DNA of 36,956 nucleotides, from assembly GCA_027309555.1 (NCBI GenBank), contig DAIDCO010000017.1, positions 1 through 36,956 on the forward strand. The letters run 5' to 3'. The notes under the pieces are model-generated. The model was not told the DNA's origin. It saw only the letters and a list, made by a program, of their open reading frames with translations, and searched no databases. Numbering within the stretch: the first letter of the stretch is position 1; each line of letters begins with the position of its first letter. Shown piece after piece: positions 9,269 to 19,114 of the stretch. The translations under genes were made by a program, and so were the position numbers. The stretch comes from a bacterium (GTDB lineage: Archaea; Thermoplasmatota; Thermoplasmata; Lutacidiplasmatales; UBA184).

Positions 9269-11164
9269 CTAGGACGAACCGGACTCCGGCCCCTTTTCCT
9301 TGTCGACGACCTTGAAGTCCGCGTCGACCGTCCCGGGGACGCCTTCCGAGCCGGACGTCTCCGCGCCGCCCGTCGGAGGAGGCGCGCTTGCCCCCGGTGG
9401 CGGGGCGGCACCGGCCTGGTAGAGCTTCTGGGACACAGCGTGGAGGGCCTGGGTGAGCGCGTCCGCCACCGATTGGATCTCCGACTTCGTAGCGTCCTTT
9501 TTCTGGACGACGTCGCGGACCGCTTTCACCTTCTCGCGGACCCCGTCGGCGTCGCCGCTGTCGATCTTCTCCTTCTGGTCGGTCAGGAGCCGCTCGGCCT
9601 CGTAGGCCAGGGACTCCGCCTGATTGCGCGCGGTGACGAGTTCGGCCCGCTCGCGATCCTTCTCCGCGAACTCCTCGGCTTGCTGGACCATCCGCTGGAC
9701 CTCCTCCTTCGAGAGCTTGTTGGAAGCGGAGATCGTGATCCCCTGCTTGCGCCCCGTGGCGAGGTCCTTTGCCGAGACGCTGAGGATCCCGTTCGCATCG
9801 ATGTCGAAGCCCACCTCGACCTGCGGGACCCCCCGCGGCGCCGGGGGGATCCCGGTCAGCAGAAAGCTCCCGAGCGCGACGTTGTCCGCCGCCATTGGTC
9901 GCTCCCCCTGACAGACCTGGATCTCGACCGTCGACTGGCTGTCGGCAGCGGTCGTGAAGATCTGGCTCTTGCGGGTGGGGATCGTGGTGTTGCGCTCGAT
10001 GAGGTGCGTGAAGACGCCGCCGAGGGTTTCGACCCCCAGCGAAAGCGGCGTCACGTCCAGGAGGACCACGTCCTTGACCTCGCCGGCGAGCACGCCGCCC
10101 TGGATGGCGGCGCCCATCGCGACGCATTCCATCGGGTCCACGCCGTGCTCGATCGGGCGGCTGATCGCCTGCTCCAGGAACTTCTGTACGACGGGCATCC
10201 GGGTCGGGCCCCCCACGAGGACGACCCGGTGGATTTGGTCCTTCGACAGCTTCGCGTCCGCGATCGCCTGCTCGACCGGATGCCGGCAGCGGTCGATGAT
10301 CGGGCGGATGAGCTCCTCGAGCTTCGCCCGCGTGAGCTGCAGCGCGAGGTGTTTCGGACCCTCGTTCGTCGCGGTGAGGAACGGGAGGTTGATCTGGGTC
10401 TCGATCGTCGAGGAGAGCTCGATCTTCGCCTTCTCCGCCGCGTCCCGGACGCGCTGCATGGCCATTCGGTCGCTCCGCACGTTGACGCCGGACTCCTTCT
10501 GGAACTCCGCGGCGATCCATTCGGTGACCGTGTTGTCCATGTCGGTCCCGCCGAGCTGCGTGTCGCCGCTCGTCGAGAGGACCTCGAACACGCCGTCGCC
10601 GAACTCCATCACGGTGACGTCCAGCGTGCCTCCGCCGAGGTCGAACACGAGGATCTTCTGATTCGCGCCGGACTTGTCGATTCCGTAGGCGAGCGAAGCG
10701 GCCGTCGGCTCGTTAATGATCCGGACGACTTCGAGGCCGGCGATCGCGCCCGCGTCCTTAGTCGCCTGCCGCTGGTTGTCGTTGAAGTAGGCCGGCACGG
10801 TGATGACGGCCTTTTCGACCTTGTCACCGAGGAACGCTTCGGCGTCCCGCTTGATCTTCTGGAGGAGGTAGGCAGAGAGCTGCTGCGGAGTGTACTTCTT
10901 TCCGTGGATCGTATACTGATGGTCCGTTCCCATCTTCCGCTTGAAGGCGGTAATGGTCCCTTCCGGATTCGAGATTGCCTGACGGCGAGCCGGCTCCCCA
11001 ACGATCAGCTGACCGTCCTTGGTGAACGCCACGTACGACGGGAACGCCTTTCCCCCGCCGACGGTCGTCCCCTCCGCGCTCGGGATGATCACAGCGCGGC
11101 CGCCCTCGAGGAAGGCCGCCGCCGAGTTGCTCGTGCCCAGGTCGATTCCGATGATCTTTGCCAT
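9269..11164 (-). CDS. dnaK: Chaperone protein DnaK (Hsp70)
   Basis: [22 protein letters not shown] start; [61 protein letters not shown]. Confidence 0.97.
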   Translation of the reverse strand: MAKIIGIDLGTSNSAAAFLEGGRAVIIPSAEGTTVGGGKAFPSYVAFTKDGQLIVGEPARRQAISNPEGTITAFKRKMGTDHQYTIHGKKYTPQQLSAYLLQKIKRDAEAFLGDKVEKAVITVPAYFNDNQRQATKDAGAIAGLEVVRIINEPTAASLAYGIDKSGANQKILVFDLGGGTLDVTVMEFGDGVFEVLSTSGDTQLGGTDMDNTVTEWIAAEFQKESGVNVRSDRMAMQRVRDAAEKAKIELSSTIETQINLPFLTATNEGPKHLALQLTRAKLEELIRPIIDRCRHPVEQAIADAKLSKDQIHRVVLVGGPTRMPVVQKFLEQAISRPIEHGVDPMECVAMGAAIQGGVLAGEVKDVVLLDVTPLSLGVETLGGVFTHLIERNTTIPTRKSQIFTTAADSQSTVEIQVCQGERPMAADNVALGSFLLTGIPPAPRGVPQVEVGFDIDANGILSVSAKDLATGRKQGITISASNKLSKEEVQRMVQQAEEFAEKDRERAELVTARNQAESLAYEAERLLTDQKEKIDSGDADGVREKVKAVRDVVQKKDATKSEIQSVADALTQALHAVSQKLYQAGAAPPPGASAPPPTGGAETSGSEGVPGTVDADFKVVDKEKGPESGSS

Positions 11165-11227
11165 GTTGGATCCTCTTTGGTCCCTCCCGGCCGTGACGGG
11201 CCGGCGAGGGGTCGATTCCGACATTAG

Positions 11228-11251
11228 TATGAAAGCACTCATATAAAAAGA
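11228..11251 (-). promoter_or_regulatory. dnaK promoter region: TATA-like tract (CTTTTTATATGA) overlapping an inverted repeat TATGA-N6-TCATA
   Basis: A/T-rich island in GC-rich context upstream of dnaK; IR at 11228-11243 directly read. Confidence 0.5.
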
Positions 11252-11367
11252 TATACGTGGGTGACCTCGATCGTCCCTGCGGGCAGCGGTGCCCGGGAAC
11301 TCGATTCGCGAGCGGCTCGTCTCCCCCGCCGTCAACGAGATAGTCCTTGGACCGTACTCGTCGCCAG

Positions 11368-12120
11368 ATGCGGGACGGCGCGGGCGTGCCGGCGGCAGTG
11401 TTCTTCGACCTCGACGACACGATCTTCGACCATGCCCTGACCTGTCGCGATGCGCTCGGGGCTCTGCGGCGCGAGCGATCGCTGTTCCAGCGGCGCTCGC
11501 TCGATGAGCTCGCGACGGAGTACTCGCGCCTCCTCGAAGCGGTACATCCCGAGGTTCTCGCGGGACGCTGGGACGCCGACGACGCTCGCCGCGTGCGGTT
11601 CGAGCGCCTGGCCGCGTTCTGCGGGTCCACGCTCTCCCGCGCCGGAGCGACCGATCTCTCGCAGCAGTACCGGCGGCATTACCAGTCGCGGCGCCGGCTC
11701 GTGCCCGGCGCCCGGCGCCTGCTCGAACAGCTACACGGCCGGACGATCATTGGCATCGTTACGAACAACGAGTCCGCCGAGCAGCGAGAAAAGCTCGCCT
11801 ACCTAGGGGTCACGCACCTTGTGGATCACCTCGTGGTCTCCGAAGAGGTGGGAGTGGGGAAGCCCGACCCGCGCATCTTCGAGACCGCGCTCGGGCGAGC
11901 GGGGGTCTCCGCCAAGGAGACGGTGATGGTCGGTGATTCGTGGGCGAACGACGTGGTGGGCGCTCGCGAAGCAGGGATCGGCGCCGTGTGGTTCAACCGT
12001 TTCGCGGCCGACCCGCCCGAGGCGCTCGCGGTCCCCGAGATCCGGTCGTTCCGTTCGCCGCGGAGCACCGAGGCGGTCCTTTTCCGCGAAGCTTCGCGGC
12101 CACGAGGCCGGTCGGCCTAG
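11368..12120 (+). CDS. HAD superfamily hydrolase (phosphatase-like)
   Basis: [12 protein letters not shown] (DxDxT), [43 protein letters not shown]. Confidence 0.93.
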   Translation: MRDGAGVPAAVFFDLDDTIFDHALTCRDALGALRRERSLFQRRSLDELATEYSRLLEAVHPEVLAGRWDADDARRVRFERLAAFCGSTLSRAGATDLSQQYRRHYQSRRRLVPGARRLLEQLHGRTIIGIVTNNESAEQREKLAYLGVTHLVDHLVVSEEVGVGKPDPRIFETALGRAGVSAKETVMVGDSWANDVVGAREAGIGAVWFNRFAADPPEALAVPEIRSFRSPRSTEAVLFREASRPRGRSA

Positions 12121-12168
12121 CGTCCCCGGTGTTCCAACGGTTATATCGCCCTCGGGGTTGCTCGCTCG

Positions 12169-13365
12169 ATGGTGTCGGCCCGCGAGCCGTGGAGCGTCCT
12201 CGCCCGCCGGGCCCTACCCGCCATGCGGGCGTGGCGGACCGCCTTCCACCAGGAGCCTGAGCTCTCGCTGAAAGAGGAGAAGACCCGCGAGAAGATCGTC
12301 GCCGCGCTCACGGAGCTCGGGATTCCGTACCGGACGTTCGAAGGCTTCCCCGGAGTGATCGGGACGATCGGGGCCGACCGCTCCGGTCCGGTCATCGCGT
12401 TGCGGGCCGACATGGACGCGCTTCCGGTCACCGAAGCGACCGGTCTCCCGTTCGCTTCGAGGTTTCCCGACCGGATGCACGCCTGCGGCCACGACGTGCA
12501 CATGGCCTGCCTACTCGGCGCCGCCGCCATCCTCTCTCGGCCTTCGGGGGCGGTGGGCGGCGCCATTCGTCTCCTGTTCCAGCCCGCCGAGGAGGAGGGC
12601 AACGTCGGTGGGGCCCTGCCGCTGATCGAGCGGGGGGGTCTTGAAAAGCCCAGGGTCGACTACGTGGTCGGCCTGCACGTCGACCCGAGCTTGCCGCTCG
12701 GTCGCGTCGGGTGGCGGTGCGGTCCGTTCATGGCCGCGGCGGACTTCTTTCGCGTCACCGTGCGAGGCAAGGGCGGCCACGCCGCCACCCCTCACCAGGG
12801 ACCGGACGCGATCGTGGTCGCGTGCGAGATCGTCCTCGGTCTCCAAGCGCTGGTCAGCCGCGTTCGTGACCCGGTCGACCCCGTGGTCGTGAGCGTCGGT
12901 TCCCTCCACGGCGGAACCCGCAACAACATCCTTCCGGACGAAGTTGTCCTCGAAGGGACCGTCCGGACGCTCCGTGTCGGGACCCGCGAACTCATGGAGC
13001 GGGCGCTCCGCCGTCGGGTCCGCTCGATCGCCGCGAGCCTGGGCGCCCGCGTACGGATCGACTACCACCGCGGCTACCCTCCGCTCGAGAACCACGCGGG
13101 CGCGACGCGCACCGTGGCCGAGGCGCTCTCGATCGAGCTCGGCCGGGCGAACGTGATCGAGGTCGACCACCCGTTGATGGGCGCCGAGGATTTCTCCCGC
13201 TACCTCGAGCGGGTCCCGGGGACCTTCCTTCGGCTCGGCGTCGGAGTGGCCGGGCGGCCGGCGAGCCTTCACAGCGCGACGTTCGCCCCCGATGAGCGGG
13301 CGCTCGTGGTCGGCGCCGCCACGCTCGCCGCGGCCGCTGAGGGGCTCCAACGGAGCCCTCCGTGA
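12169..13365 (+). CDS. M20 family amidohydrolase/metallopeptidase
   Basis: RADMDALPVTEATGLPFAS, HACGHDVHMACLLGAAAIL, FQPAEEEGNVGG, GLHVDPSLPLG, MGAEDFSRYLE; TTATAT at 12141 about 25 nt before ATG. Confidence 0.93.
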   Translation: MVSAREPWSVLARRALPAMRAWRTAFHQEPELSLKEEKTREKIVAALTELGIPYRTFEGFPGVIGTIGADRSGPVIALRADMDALPVTEATGLPFASRFPDRMHACGHDVHMACLLGAAAILSRPSGAVGGAIRLLFQPAEEEGNVGGALPLIERGGLEKPRVDYVVGLHVDPSLPLGRVGWRCGPFMAAADFFRVTVRGKGGHAATPHQGPDAIVVACEIVLGLQALVSRVRDPVDPVVVSVGSLHGGTRNNILPDEVVLEGTVRTLRVGTRELMERALRRRVRSIAASLGARVRIDYHRGYPPLENHAGATRTVAEALSIELGRANVIEVDHPLMGAEDFSRYLERVPGTFLRLGVGVAGRPASLHSATFAPDERALVVGAATLAAAAEGLQRSPP

Positions 13366-14729
13366 ACCTCGACCGACTTCGGTCGGAGTTTCCCGCGCTC
13401 GAATCTCGACCGCCGCCGGTGTATCTCGATTCGGCCTGTATGTCCCTGGTCCCGCGACCGGTGCTCGAGGCGATGAACGGGTACTATCGAAACTATCCCG
13501 GCTGCGCTGGCCGCAGCCTTCACCGGTTTTCCGAGGAGGTCGGCCGCCGGTACGAGGCCGCCCGCGCCGCCTTCGCCCGGTTCTTCGGCGCCCCCGACCC
13601 GAGCGGGGTCGTCTTCCTGCGGAACGCGACCGAAGCGATCAACCTGGTCGGTCAGGGCTGGCCCTGGCGGCGGGGCGACCGGGTCCTGATCTCCGACCAG
13701 GAGCACAACTCGAACCTCATCGTCTGGCAACGGCTCGCCCGGGAGCGCGGTCTCCGGATCGAGGTGCTGGCTCTCTCCGAGGACGGATCGTTCGATGCCG
13801 AGGACCTCGAGCGACACCTCGCCCGGAACGTGCGCCTCGTCAGCCTGTTCCACACGTCGAACCTCGATGGGCGGACGCTGCCGGTCCGGGAGATCGCGGA
13901 ACTCGCCCACGACCGCGGCGCGCAGGTCCTCCTCGACGGCTGCCAGGCGGCCCCGCACGAGCCGGTCGACCTCGAACGCATCGGGGCAGACTTCTACGCC
14001 ATCTCGGGCCACAAGATGCTGGGTCCGACCGGGACCGGCGTCCTCGTCAGTCGCCCGTCGGCGCTCGAGCGGCTCCGGCCGCTCCTCCTGGGCGGGGAGA
14101 CCGTGGCCTGGAGCACGCTCACCGACCATGAGCTCCGCCCCTCGCCCTACCGGTTCGAAGCCGGCCTCCAGAACTACGCGGGCGTGATCGGCGCCCATGC
14201 GGCCCTCGACTTCCTCGCCCGGGTTGGCTTCGAGGAGATCCGGGCGGTCGAGCATTCGGCGAACGCGCGGGTGACCGCGGCGTTCGAGGACGAACCACGC
14301 CTGCATCTCCTGGGACCGCCCGAGCCCGAGCGGCGGTCGAGCATCTTCGCGTTCTCGCTCGACGGGGTCGACCCACACGACGCGGCGCTCTTCCTGGACG
14401 AAGGGCATCGGGTGATGGTCCGCTCGGGGATGCACTGCGTCCACTCCTTCTACGAGCGCCGCGGGCTCCCCGGGAACGTCCGGGCCTCTTTCTACCTCTA
14501 CAACGGACGCGCGGACGCCGACGCGCTCGTCGTGGGACTGACGGAGCTACTCGACCGCGTGCCCGAACACCGCGTCAGCGGTACATCGGCTGCGACGACG
14601 AGGGGGACGCTTCGCCCCGCGTCCGGTCGGCGGCGTGGCGCTGGATCGACAAGAGCTGCTGCTCGATCCGCTCGGCCTCGGCGTAGAGCGGCACGGGGTC
14701 GAGCGGAGTCCGCAGCAGGATCCGGTTGA
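13362..14729 (+). CDS. Aminotransferase class V / cysteine desulfurase (SufS/Csd-like)
   Basis: VYLDSACMSLVPRPV, VFLRNATEAINLVGQG, ISDQEHNSN, DGCQAAPHEPVDLERIGADFYAISGHKMLGPTGTG (PLP Lys), VRSGMHCVHSFYERRG...RASFYLYN; low-complexity C-terminal tail antisense to the PAC2 gene. Confidence 0.9.
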   Translation: MNLDRLRSEFPALESRPPPVYLDSACMSLVPRPVLEAMNGYYRNYPGCAGRSLHRFSEEVGRRYEAARAAFARFFGAPDPSGVVFLRNATEAINLVGQGWPWRRGDRVLISDQEHNSNLIVWQRLARERGLRIEVLALSEDGSFDAEDLERHLARNVRLVSLFHTSNLDGRTLPVREIAELAHDRGAQVLLDGCQAAPHEPVDLERIGADFYAISGHKMLGPTGTGVLVSRPSALERLRPLLLGGETVAWSTLTDHELRPSPYRFEAGLQNYAGVIGAHAALDFLARVGFEEIRAVEHSANARVTAAFEDEPRLHLLGPPEPERRSSIFAFSLDGVDPHDAALFLDEGHRVMVRSGMHCVHSFYERRGLPGNVRASFYLYNGRADADALVVGLTELLDRVPEHRVSGTSAATTRGTLRPASGRRRGAGSTRAAARSARPRRRAARGRAESAAGSG

Positions 14730-15390
14730 TCGTTTCGATCACTTTCGCCGCGGCGCGGGCATCCGGGTAGTCCGACTGCGCTTCCGCAAGGAACGTAAGA
14801 ACATCGAACCCTCGCCGTCGTCCCTCGTTGAGCAGAACTCCCGCGATCCCCGTGATCACCCCTTCCGCGAACGGGATCATGTTGGGCTCGATGTAGAGTT
14901 CCCGGGCCTTGCGGGTGCTCGCGACGCCGTAGACCTTGACATCGTTGAGCGGGGGGGGCCGAGGGCCGCGGCCCGGCGGCGCGCCCGCCTCCACCACAAG
15001 TCCCTCGGGGGAGACGAGGAGCGAGCAGCGTTGCTCCTGCACCCAATCGAGGATCGCTGTGGCCAGGGGATGGATGACCGTGGGGGCGGGGTGGAACTCC
15101 GAGACGAACGCGACGATCTTGTCCGCCCCACGGCCCGTGCGGTCGGCCGGTGGACGGCCGGCGTAGATCCGGACCGGATGCTGCGGGATCCCGTTTCGGA
15201 CGAGCGAGACCGTAGGGAACGCGGGCGATTCCACGATGCCGATCTGCTCCATCTCGAGCGTGTCGATGAGGTAGTTTGCGACGATGGAGCTCACGAGGCC
15301 GACCGAGGGGAAGCCATCGATCACGATCGCCCCCTCCACGTCGACGCGCTTGATCTCGTAGATCCGGACCTGATCCGGGGCCATCGGCAT
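14575..15390 (-). CDS. PAC2 family protein (archaeal proteasome assembly chaperone-like, former DUF75)
   Basis: AIVIDGFPSVGLVSSIVANYLIDTLEMEQIGIVESPAFPTVSLVRNGIPQHPVRIYAG; GVITGIAGVLLNEGRRRGFDVLTFLAEAQSDYPDARAAAKVIETIN. Confidence 0.88.
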   Translation of the reverse strand: MPMAPDQVRIYEIKRVDVEGAIVIDGFPSVGLVSSIVANYLIDTLEMEQIGIVESPAFPTVSLVRNGIPQHPVRIYAGRPPADRTGRGADKIVAFVSEFHPAPTVIHPLATAILDWVQEQRCSLLVSPEGLVVEAGAPPGRGPRPPPLNDVKVYGVASTRKARELYIEPNMIPFAEGVITGIAGVLLNEGRRRGFDVLTFLAEAQSDYPDARAAAKVIETINRILLRTPLDPVPLYAEAERIEQQLLSIQRHAADRTRGEASPSSSQPMYR

Positions 15391-15393
15391 GGG

Positions 15394-15753
15394 CTAAAGC
15401 GACCTCTCGACGATCTGCCCGAGCTCTTTCGACAGGAGGTCGACAAAGTCCTTCATGAGCGCCCGTCGGACCTCGGGCGGCAGCGCCGAGAGGCCAAGGC
15501 GGGCCGTGGCGGTCCCCACCCGTACGAGAGCGGCGTATTCGTTCGCCCGCGCGGCGAGCAGGTCCCGGACGGCTTCCTTGAGGGCCCGCTCGAGCGCCGG
15601 GTCCTCCTTGAGCGTTTTTTCGAGATGGCGGCGGATCTCGTCCTTGACGATGTCCCGCGTGGCCTCGCGTACCAGCTCCTCGGGGCGGAGGAGATCGCGA
15701 GTGCTCTTCACCAGCACGTCGATCGGCTCGCCGGAGGAAGAGGACTCGGCCAT
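15394..15753 (-). CDS. Small conserved-looking helical protein of unknown function
   Basis: 119-aa ORF 3 nt upstream of the PAC2 gene, strongly helical charged sequence, no recognised domain. Confidence 0.7.
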   Translation of the reverse strand: MAESSSSGEPIDVLVKSTRDLLRPEELVREATRDIVKDEIRRHLEKTLKEDPALERALKEAVRDLLAARANEYAALVRVGTATARLGLSALPPEVRRALMKDFVDLLSKELGQIVERSL

Positions 15754-15944
15754 CGGCGGCCGATGCCGGAGTGGAAGCATAAGACTTTGGCTCGGGCGCG
15801 GCCGCCCGCCGCGGGCCGCCGGCGCGACGGGACCCGGCGGGGGACCTCCGCGCGGCGCCGGAGGGGTCCGGCGATCACGCCTCCCGCCTACCGGAACGGA
15901 GGCGCCCGCGCCCCCGCGCCGCACCGGGCCCGTACCGGGAGAAG

Positions 15945-15953
15945 CGCTTATCC
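15945..15953 (+). promoter_or_regulatory. Candidate TATA element (CGCTTATCC) for tRNA-Ala
   Basis: A/T-containing element about 27-35 nt upstream of the tRNA 5' end. Confidence 0.35.
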
Positions 15954-15979
15954 TACCGTCCGCCTCGCCCGCTCGGCGT

Positions 15980-16085
15980 GGGCCGGTAGATCAGCGGAAG
16001 ATCGCTACCTTGGCAAGGTAGAGGTCGCGAGTTCAAAGGACCGGGAGCGCGCGACGCCTCCGGTCGGAGACTCTCGCCCGGTCCA
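15980..16085 (+). tRNA. tRNA-Ala(GGC) with 34-nt intron in T-loop (position 59/60), intron 16038-16071
   Basis: Acceptor GGGCCGG/CCGGTCC with G3:U70; D-arm GATC/GATC; anticodon arm CTACC-TTGGCAA-GGTAG; T stem GCGAG/CTCGC; spliced T-loop TTCAAAT. Confidence 0.9.
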
Positions 16086-16152
16086 CTCCCCGCCGATTCC
16101 TCGGGGAAGTCTTCGGCAGATGTCGAGCCTAGCCACCGACAGGACGGGCATC

Positions 16153-16160
16153 GATTTATA
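16153..16160 (+). promoter_or_regulatory. Candidate TATA box (TTTATACC) for the COG1709/mevalonate operon
   Basis: About 25 nt upstream of GTG at 16184; leaderless spacing. Confidence 0.5.
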
Positions 16161-16183
16161 CCGGACGCTGCCTCGCACCCGCC

Positions 16184-16861
16184 GTGGAAGCGGAGCTCCG
16201 GGAAAAGATCGCCGGGGAGGTCGTGCTCTCCCCGCATCCGGGCCGCACCCTCCGCAAATGGCGGGAGGATTTCGCGATCTCTCAGCGGGATCTGGCAAAG
16301 CATCTCGAGACCGTTCCTTCGGTCATCAGCGACTACGAGTCCGAGCGACGCGCGAGCCCGGGGGCCGGGTTCATCCGCCGCTATGTGGATGCGCTCCTCG
16401 CACTGGACAGCCAGCACGGCGACCGGATCGGACAGCGGCTCGGGCTCCGACCGCACTCGGAGGGGATCCTCGGCATGCGCGAGTTCGCGGTCGCTATCCC
16501 GCTCAAGACGCTCAGCGACCGGCTCGAAGCCCGGCCGGTGAGCCGGGTCGACCTGCACCGAGACATCCATGGGTTCACCGTGCTCGATGCACCGCGGGCG
16601 ATCCTTTCGATCGACTCCTCGCGATTCGTCGAGGTGTACGGTTGGACGACCCAGCGGGCGCTCATATTCTCGAACGTGAAGTATGGCCGCTCTCCGATGG
16701 TCGCGATCCGGGCCCACCCGCTCAAGCCGGCCGCGGTCGTCTTTTCCGCCCCTGGCCGCATCGACCCGCTCGCCGTTCGATTGAGCGAGGTCGAGAACAT
16801 TCCGCTCCTTTCGACCGCGCTCGCTGCGCCGGCGGTGCTCGAGCGTCTCGAGGAACTCTGA
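16184..16861 (+). CDS. XRE-family HTH transcriptional regulator (COG1709-like)
   Basis: [53 protein letters not shown]; position immediately upstream of HMG-CoA synthase. Confidence 0.9.
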   Translation: MEAELREKIAGEVVLSPHPGRTLRKWREDFAISQRDLAKHLETVPSVISDYESERRASPGAGFIRRYVDALLALDSQHGDRIGQRLGLRPHSEGILGMREFAVAIPLKTLSDRLEARPVSRVDLHRDIHGFTVLDAPRAILSIDSSRFVEVYGWTTQRALIFSNVKYGRSPMVAIRAHPLKPAAVVFSAPGRIDPLAVRLSEVENIPLLSTALAAPAVLERLEEL

Positions 16862-16880
16862 AGGGAACGAGGAAGGCAAC

Positions 16881-17933
16881 ATGCAAGCAGGCATCGTGAG
16901 CTACGGCGCGTACGTCCCGCGGTATCGGATCACCCCCGCCGAGATCGGTCGCGTCTGGGGCATCGACGGAGAGTCGATGGGCCAGGCCCTCAACGTCCAG
17001 CGGAAGAGCGTCCCGTCGCCGGACGAGGACACGATCACGATCTCGACGGAGTCGCTGCGAACCGCCCTCCTGCGCGGCGCGATCGACCCCCAGCAGATCG
17101 GGGCGCTCTACGTAGGGTCCGAGTCGCACCCCTACGCGGTCAAGCCGACGGCGACCGTCGTCGCCCAGGCGGTCGGCGCGACTCCGAACCTCACCGCCGC
17201 CGACTTCGAATTTGCCTGCAAGGCCGGCACGGCCGCGATCCAGACGTGCCTCGGGCTCGTGGGCGCCGAGATGATCCGCTACGGGGTCGCCATTGGGACC
17301 GACACCTCCCAGGGAGCCCCGGGCGACGCGCTCGAGTACTCTGCGAGCGCTGGCGGGGCGGCGTTCGTCATCGGCCGGGAGCGCGTGATCTGTCGCGTTC
17401 ATCGCACGGTTTCCTATACCACCGACACGCCGGACTTCTGGCGGCGGGAAGGCCAGAAGTACCCGAGCCACGGCGGCCGCTTCACCGGGGAGCCCGCTTA
17501 CTTCCGCCACGTGACCGAGTGCGCTCGGGCGCTGATGGAGGCCGTGGGATCGACCCCGAAGGACTACGCCCATGTCGTCTTCCATCAGCCGAACGGCAAG
17601 TTCCCGCAGCGGGTCGGAAAGACCCTCGGCTTCTCCGAGGCGCAGATGCGCTACGGGCTCGTGACCCCGTACATCGGAAACACCTACTCCGGGGCGGCGC
17701 TCATCGGGCTCGCGAACGTGCTCGACCACGCCGGGCCCGGCGAACGGATCCTCATGGTCGGCTACGGCTCGGGCGCCGGGTCGGACGCGTTCGACCTCGA
17801 GACGACCGAGGAGATCGCCCGCTTCGACCGGTCGTTCGGCCGTCCCGTGCAGTACTATCTCGACCACGGCGTCGAGCTCTCCTACGCGGTCTACGCGAAG
17901 TTCCGAGGCAAGATCCACATGGGAGGGGAGTGA
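16881..17933 (+). CDS. Hydroxymethylglutaryl-CoA synthase (archaeal)
   Basis: [35 protein letters not shown] (catalytic Cys), [37 protein letters not shown]. Confidence 0.96.
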   Translation: MQAGIVSYGAYVPRYRITPAEIGRVWGIDGESMGQALNVQRKSVPSPDEDTITISTESLRTALLRGAIDPQQIGALYVGSESHPYAVKPTATVVAQAVGATPNLTAADFEFACKAGTAAIQTCLGLVGAEMIRYGVAIGTDTSQGAPGDALEYSASAGGAAFVIGRERVICRVHRTVSYTTDTPDFWRREGQKYPSHGGRFTGEPAYFRHVTECARALMEAVGSTPKDYAHVVFHQPNGKFPQRVGKTLGFSEAQMRYGLVTPYIGNTYSGAALIGLANVLDHAGPGERILMVGYGSGAGSDAFDLETTEEIARFDRSFGRPVQYYLDHGVELSYAVYAKFRGKIHMGGE

Positions 17934-17935
17934 CG

Positions 17936-19105
17936 ATGCGCGAGGTGGCAGTCCTCGGGGTCGGGCAGACGAAGTTCGGCGAACTCTGGGACCGGTCGTT
18001 CCGCGAGATCGGGATCGAGGCGGGCCTCCAGTCGCTCGTCGACGCGAAGCTCTCCTCCGCCGACCTCGGCGCGCTGTTCCTCGGGAACATGGCGTCGGGC
18101 TCGCTCATCAGCCAGGAGCACATCGCGCCGCTCATCCTCGACTACGCGGGTCTCGCCGGACGCCACCTGCCGGCGGTGCGGGTCGAAGGCGGAGGCGCCT
18201 CGGGCGCGCTCGCGCTGCATCAGGGCTACCTCGCGGTGGCGAGCGGGCTGTATGATTACGTGGTCGTCGGCGGGGCCGAAAAGCTGACGGACGTGCCGGA
18301 CGCGACGGCCGCCGACATTTCGAGCTCGGCCGCGGACCACGAGTGGGAGGTCGTCTTCGGCGCGACCCTGCCCGCGCTCTGGGCCCTCATGGCCCGGCGG
18401 CACATGCATCTCTACGGTACGACCCGGGAACAGCTCGCCGCCGTTCCCGTCCACGCCCACGACATGGCCGGCAAGAACCCGAACGCCCACTATCGCAACA
18501 AGCTCACGATCGAGCAGGTCCTGGGCGCCGGGCCGGTCGCCGAGCCCCTCGGCGTGCTGGACTGCGCCCCGTTCTCGGACGGGGCCGCCGCGGTCGTGCT
18601 CGGGCCGCTCGAGGAGGCCCGCCGCCACACGGACACCCCGATCCGTATCGCCGCGAGCCAGGTCGCCTGCGACACGATCGCGCTCCAGAACCGTCAGGAG
18701 TTCACGACCCTCGAGTCGACGGTCGTCGCGGCCCGGCACGCCTTTGCGCAGGCGCGGCGGGCCCCCCGCGATGTCCGCGTCGCGGAGATCCACGATGCGT
18801 ACTCGATCAGCGCCCTCATGGCTCTCGAGGACCTCGGGTTCGTCGAGAAGGGGCGCGCCGGTGCCGAGTTCGCGAGCGGCCGCTTCGGAAGGGACGGTCC
18901 CCTGACGGTGAATCCGTCGGGCGGCCTCAAAGCCCAGGGCCGGCCGTTCGGCGCGGTCGGGGTCGCCCAGGTCGTCGAGATCGTCCGTCAGCTCCGGGGC
19001 GAGGCGAAGGATCGCCAGGTCGATGGCGCCTCGTTCGGCCTCGCCCACGACGTGGGCGGCACGGGAGCGACGAGCGTCGTCCACCTCTTGGAGCGGACGA
19101 ACTGA
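17936..19105 (+). CDS. Acetyl-CoA acetyltransferase (thiolase)
   Basis: VAVLGVGQTKFGELWDRS, VEGGGASGALALHQGYLAV, AEIHDAYSISALMALEDLGF, NPSGGLKAQGRPFGAVGVAQVVEIV. Confidence 0.95.
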   Translation: MREVAVLGVGQTKFGELWDRSFREIGIEAGLQSLVDAKLSSADLGALFLGNMASGSLISQEHIAPLILDYAGLAGRHLPAVRVEGGGASGALALHQGYLAVASGLYDYVVVGGAEKLTDVPDATAADISSSAADHEWEVVFGATLPALWALMARRHMHLYGTTREQLAAVPVHAHDMAGKNPNAHYRNKLTIEQVLGAGPVAEPLGVLDCAPFSDGAAAVVLGPLEEARRHTDTPIRIAASQVACDTIALQNRQEFTTLESTVVAARHAFAQARRAPRDVRVAEIHDAYSISALMALEDLGFVEKGRAGAEFASGRFGRDGPLTVNPSGGLKAQGRPFGAVGVAQVVEIVRQLRGEAKDRQVDGASFGLAHDVGGTGATSVVHLLERTN

Positions 19106-19114
19106 GGGGAAACC

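Noticed and set aside
9440-11227. 595-aa + strand ORF
   Set aside because: Exact antisense of dnaK; composition typical of GC-rich shadow ORFs (Asp/Arg/Leu/Val-rich), no domain.
16038-16071. T-loop insertion as an assembly error or inserted mobile fragment
   Set aside because: Clean restoration of the tRNA on removal, BHB geometry, and an independent second case with the same junction sequence argue for introns.
14635-16899. 754-aa + strand ORF
   Set aside because: Runs antisense through PAC2, across the tRNA-Ala gene and out of frame into the HTH gene; spurious.
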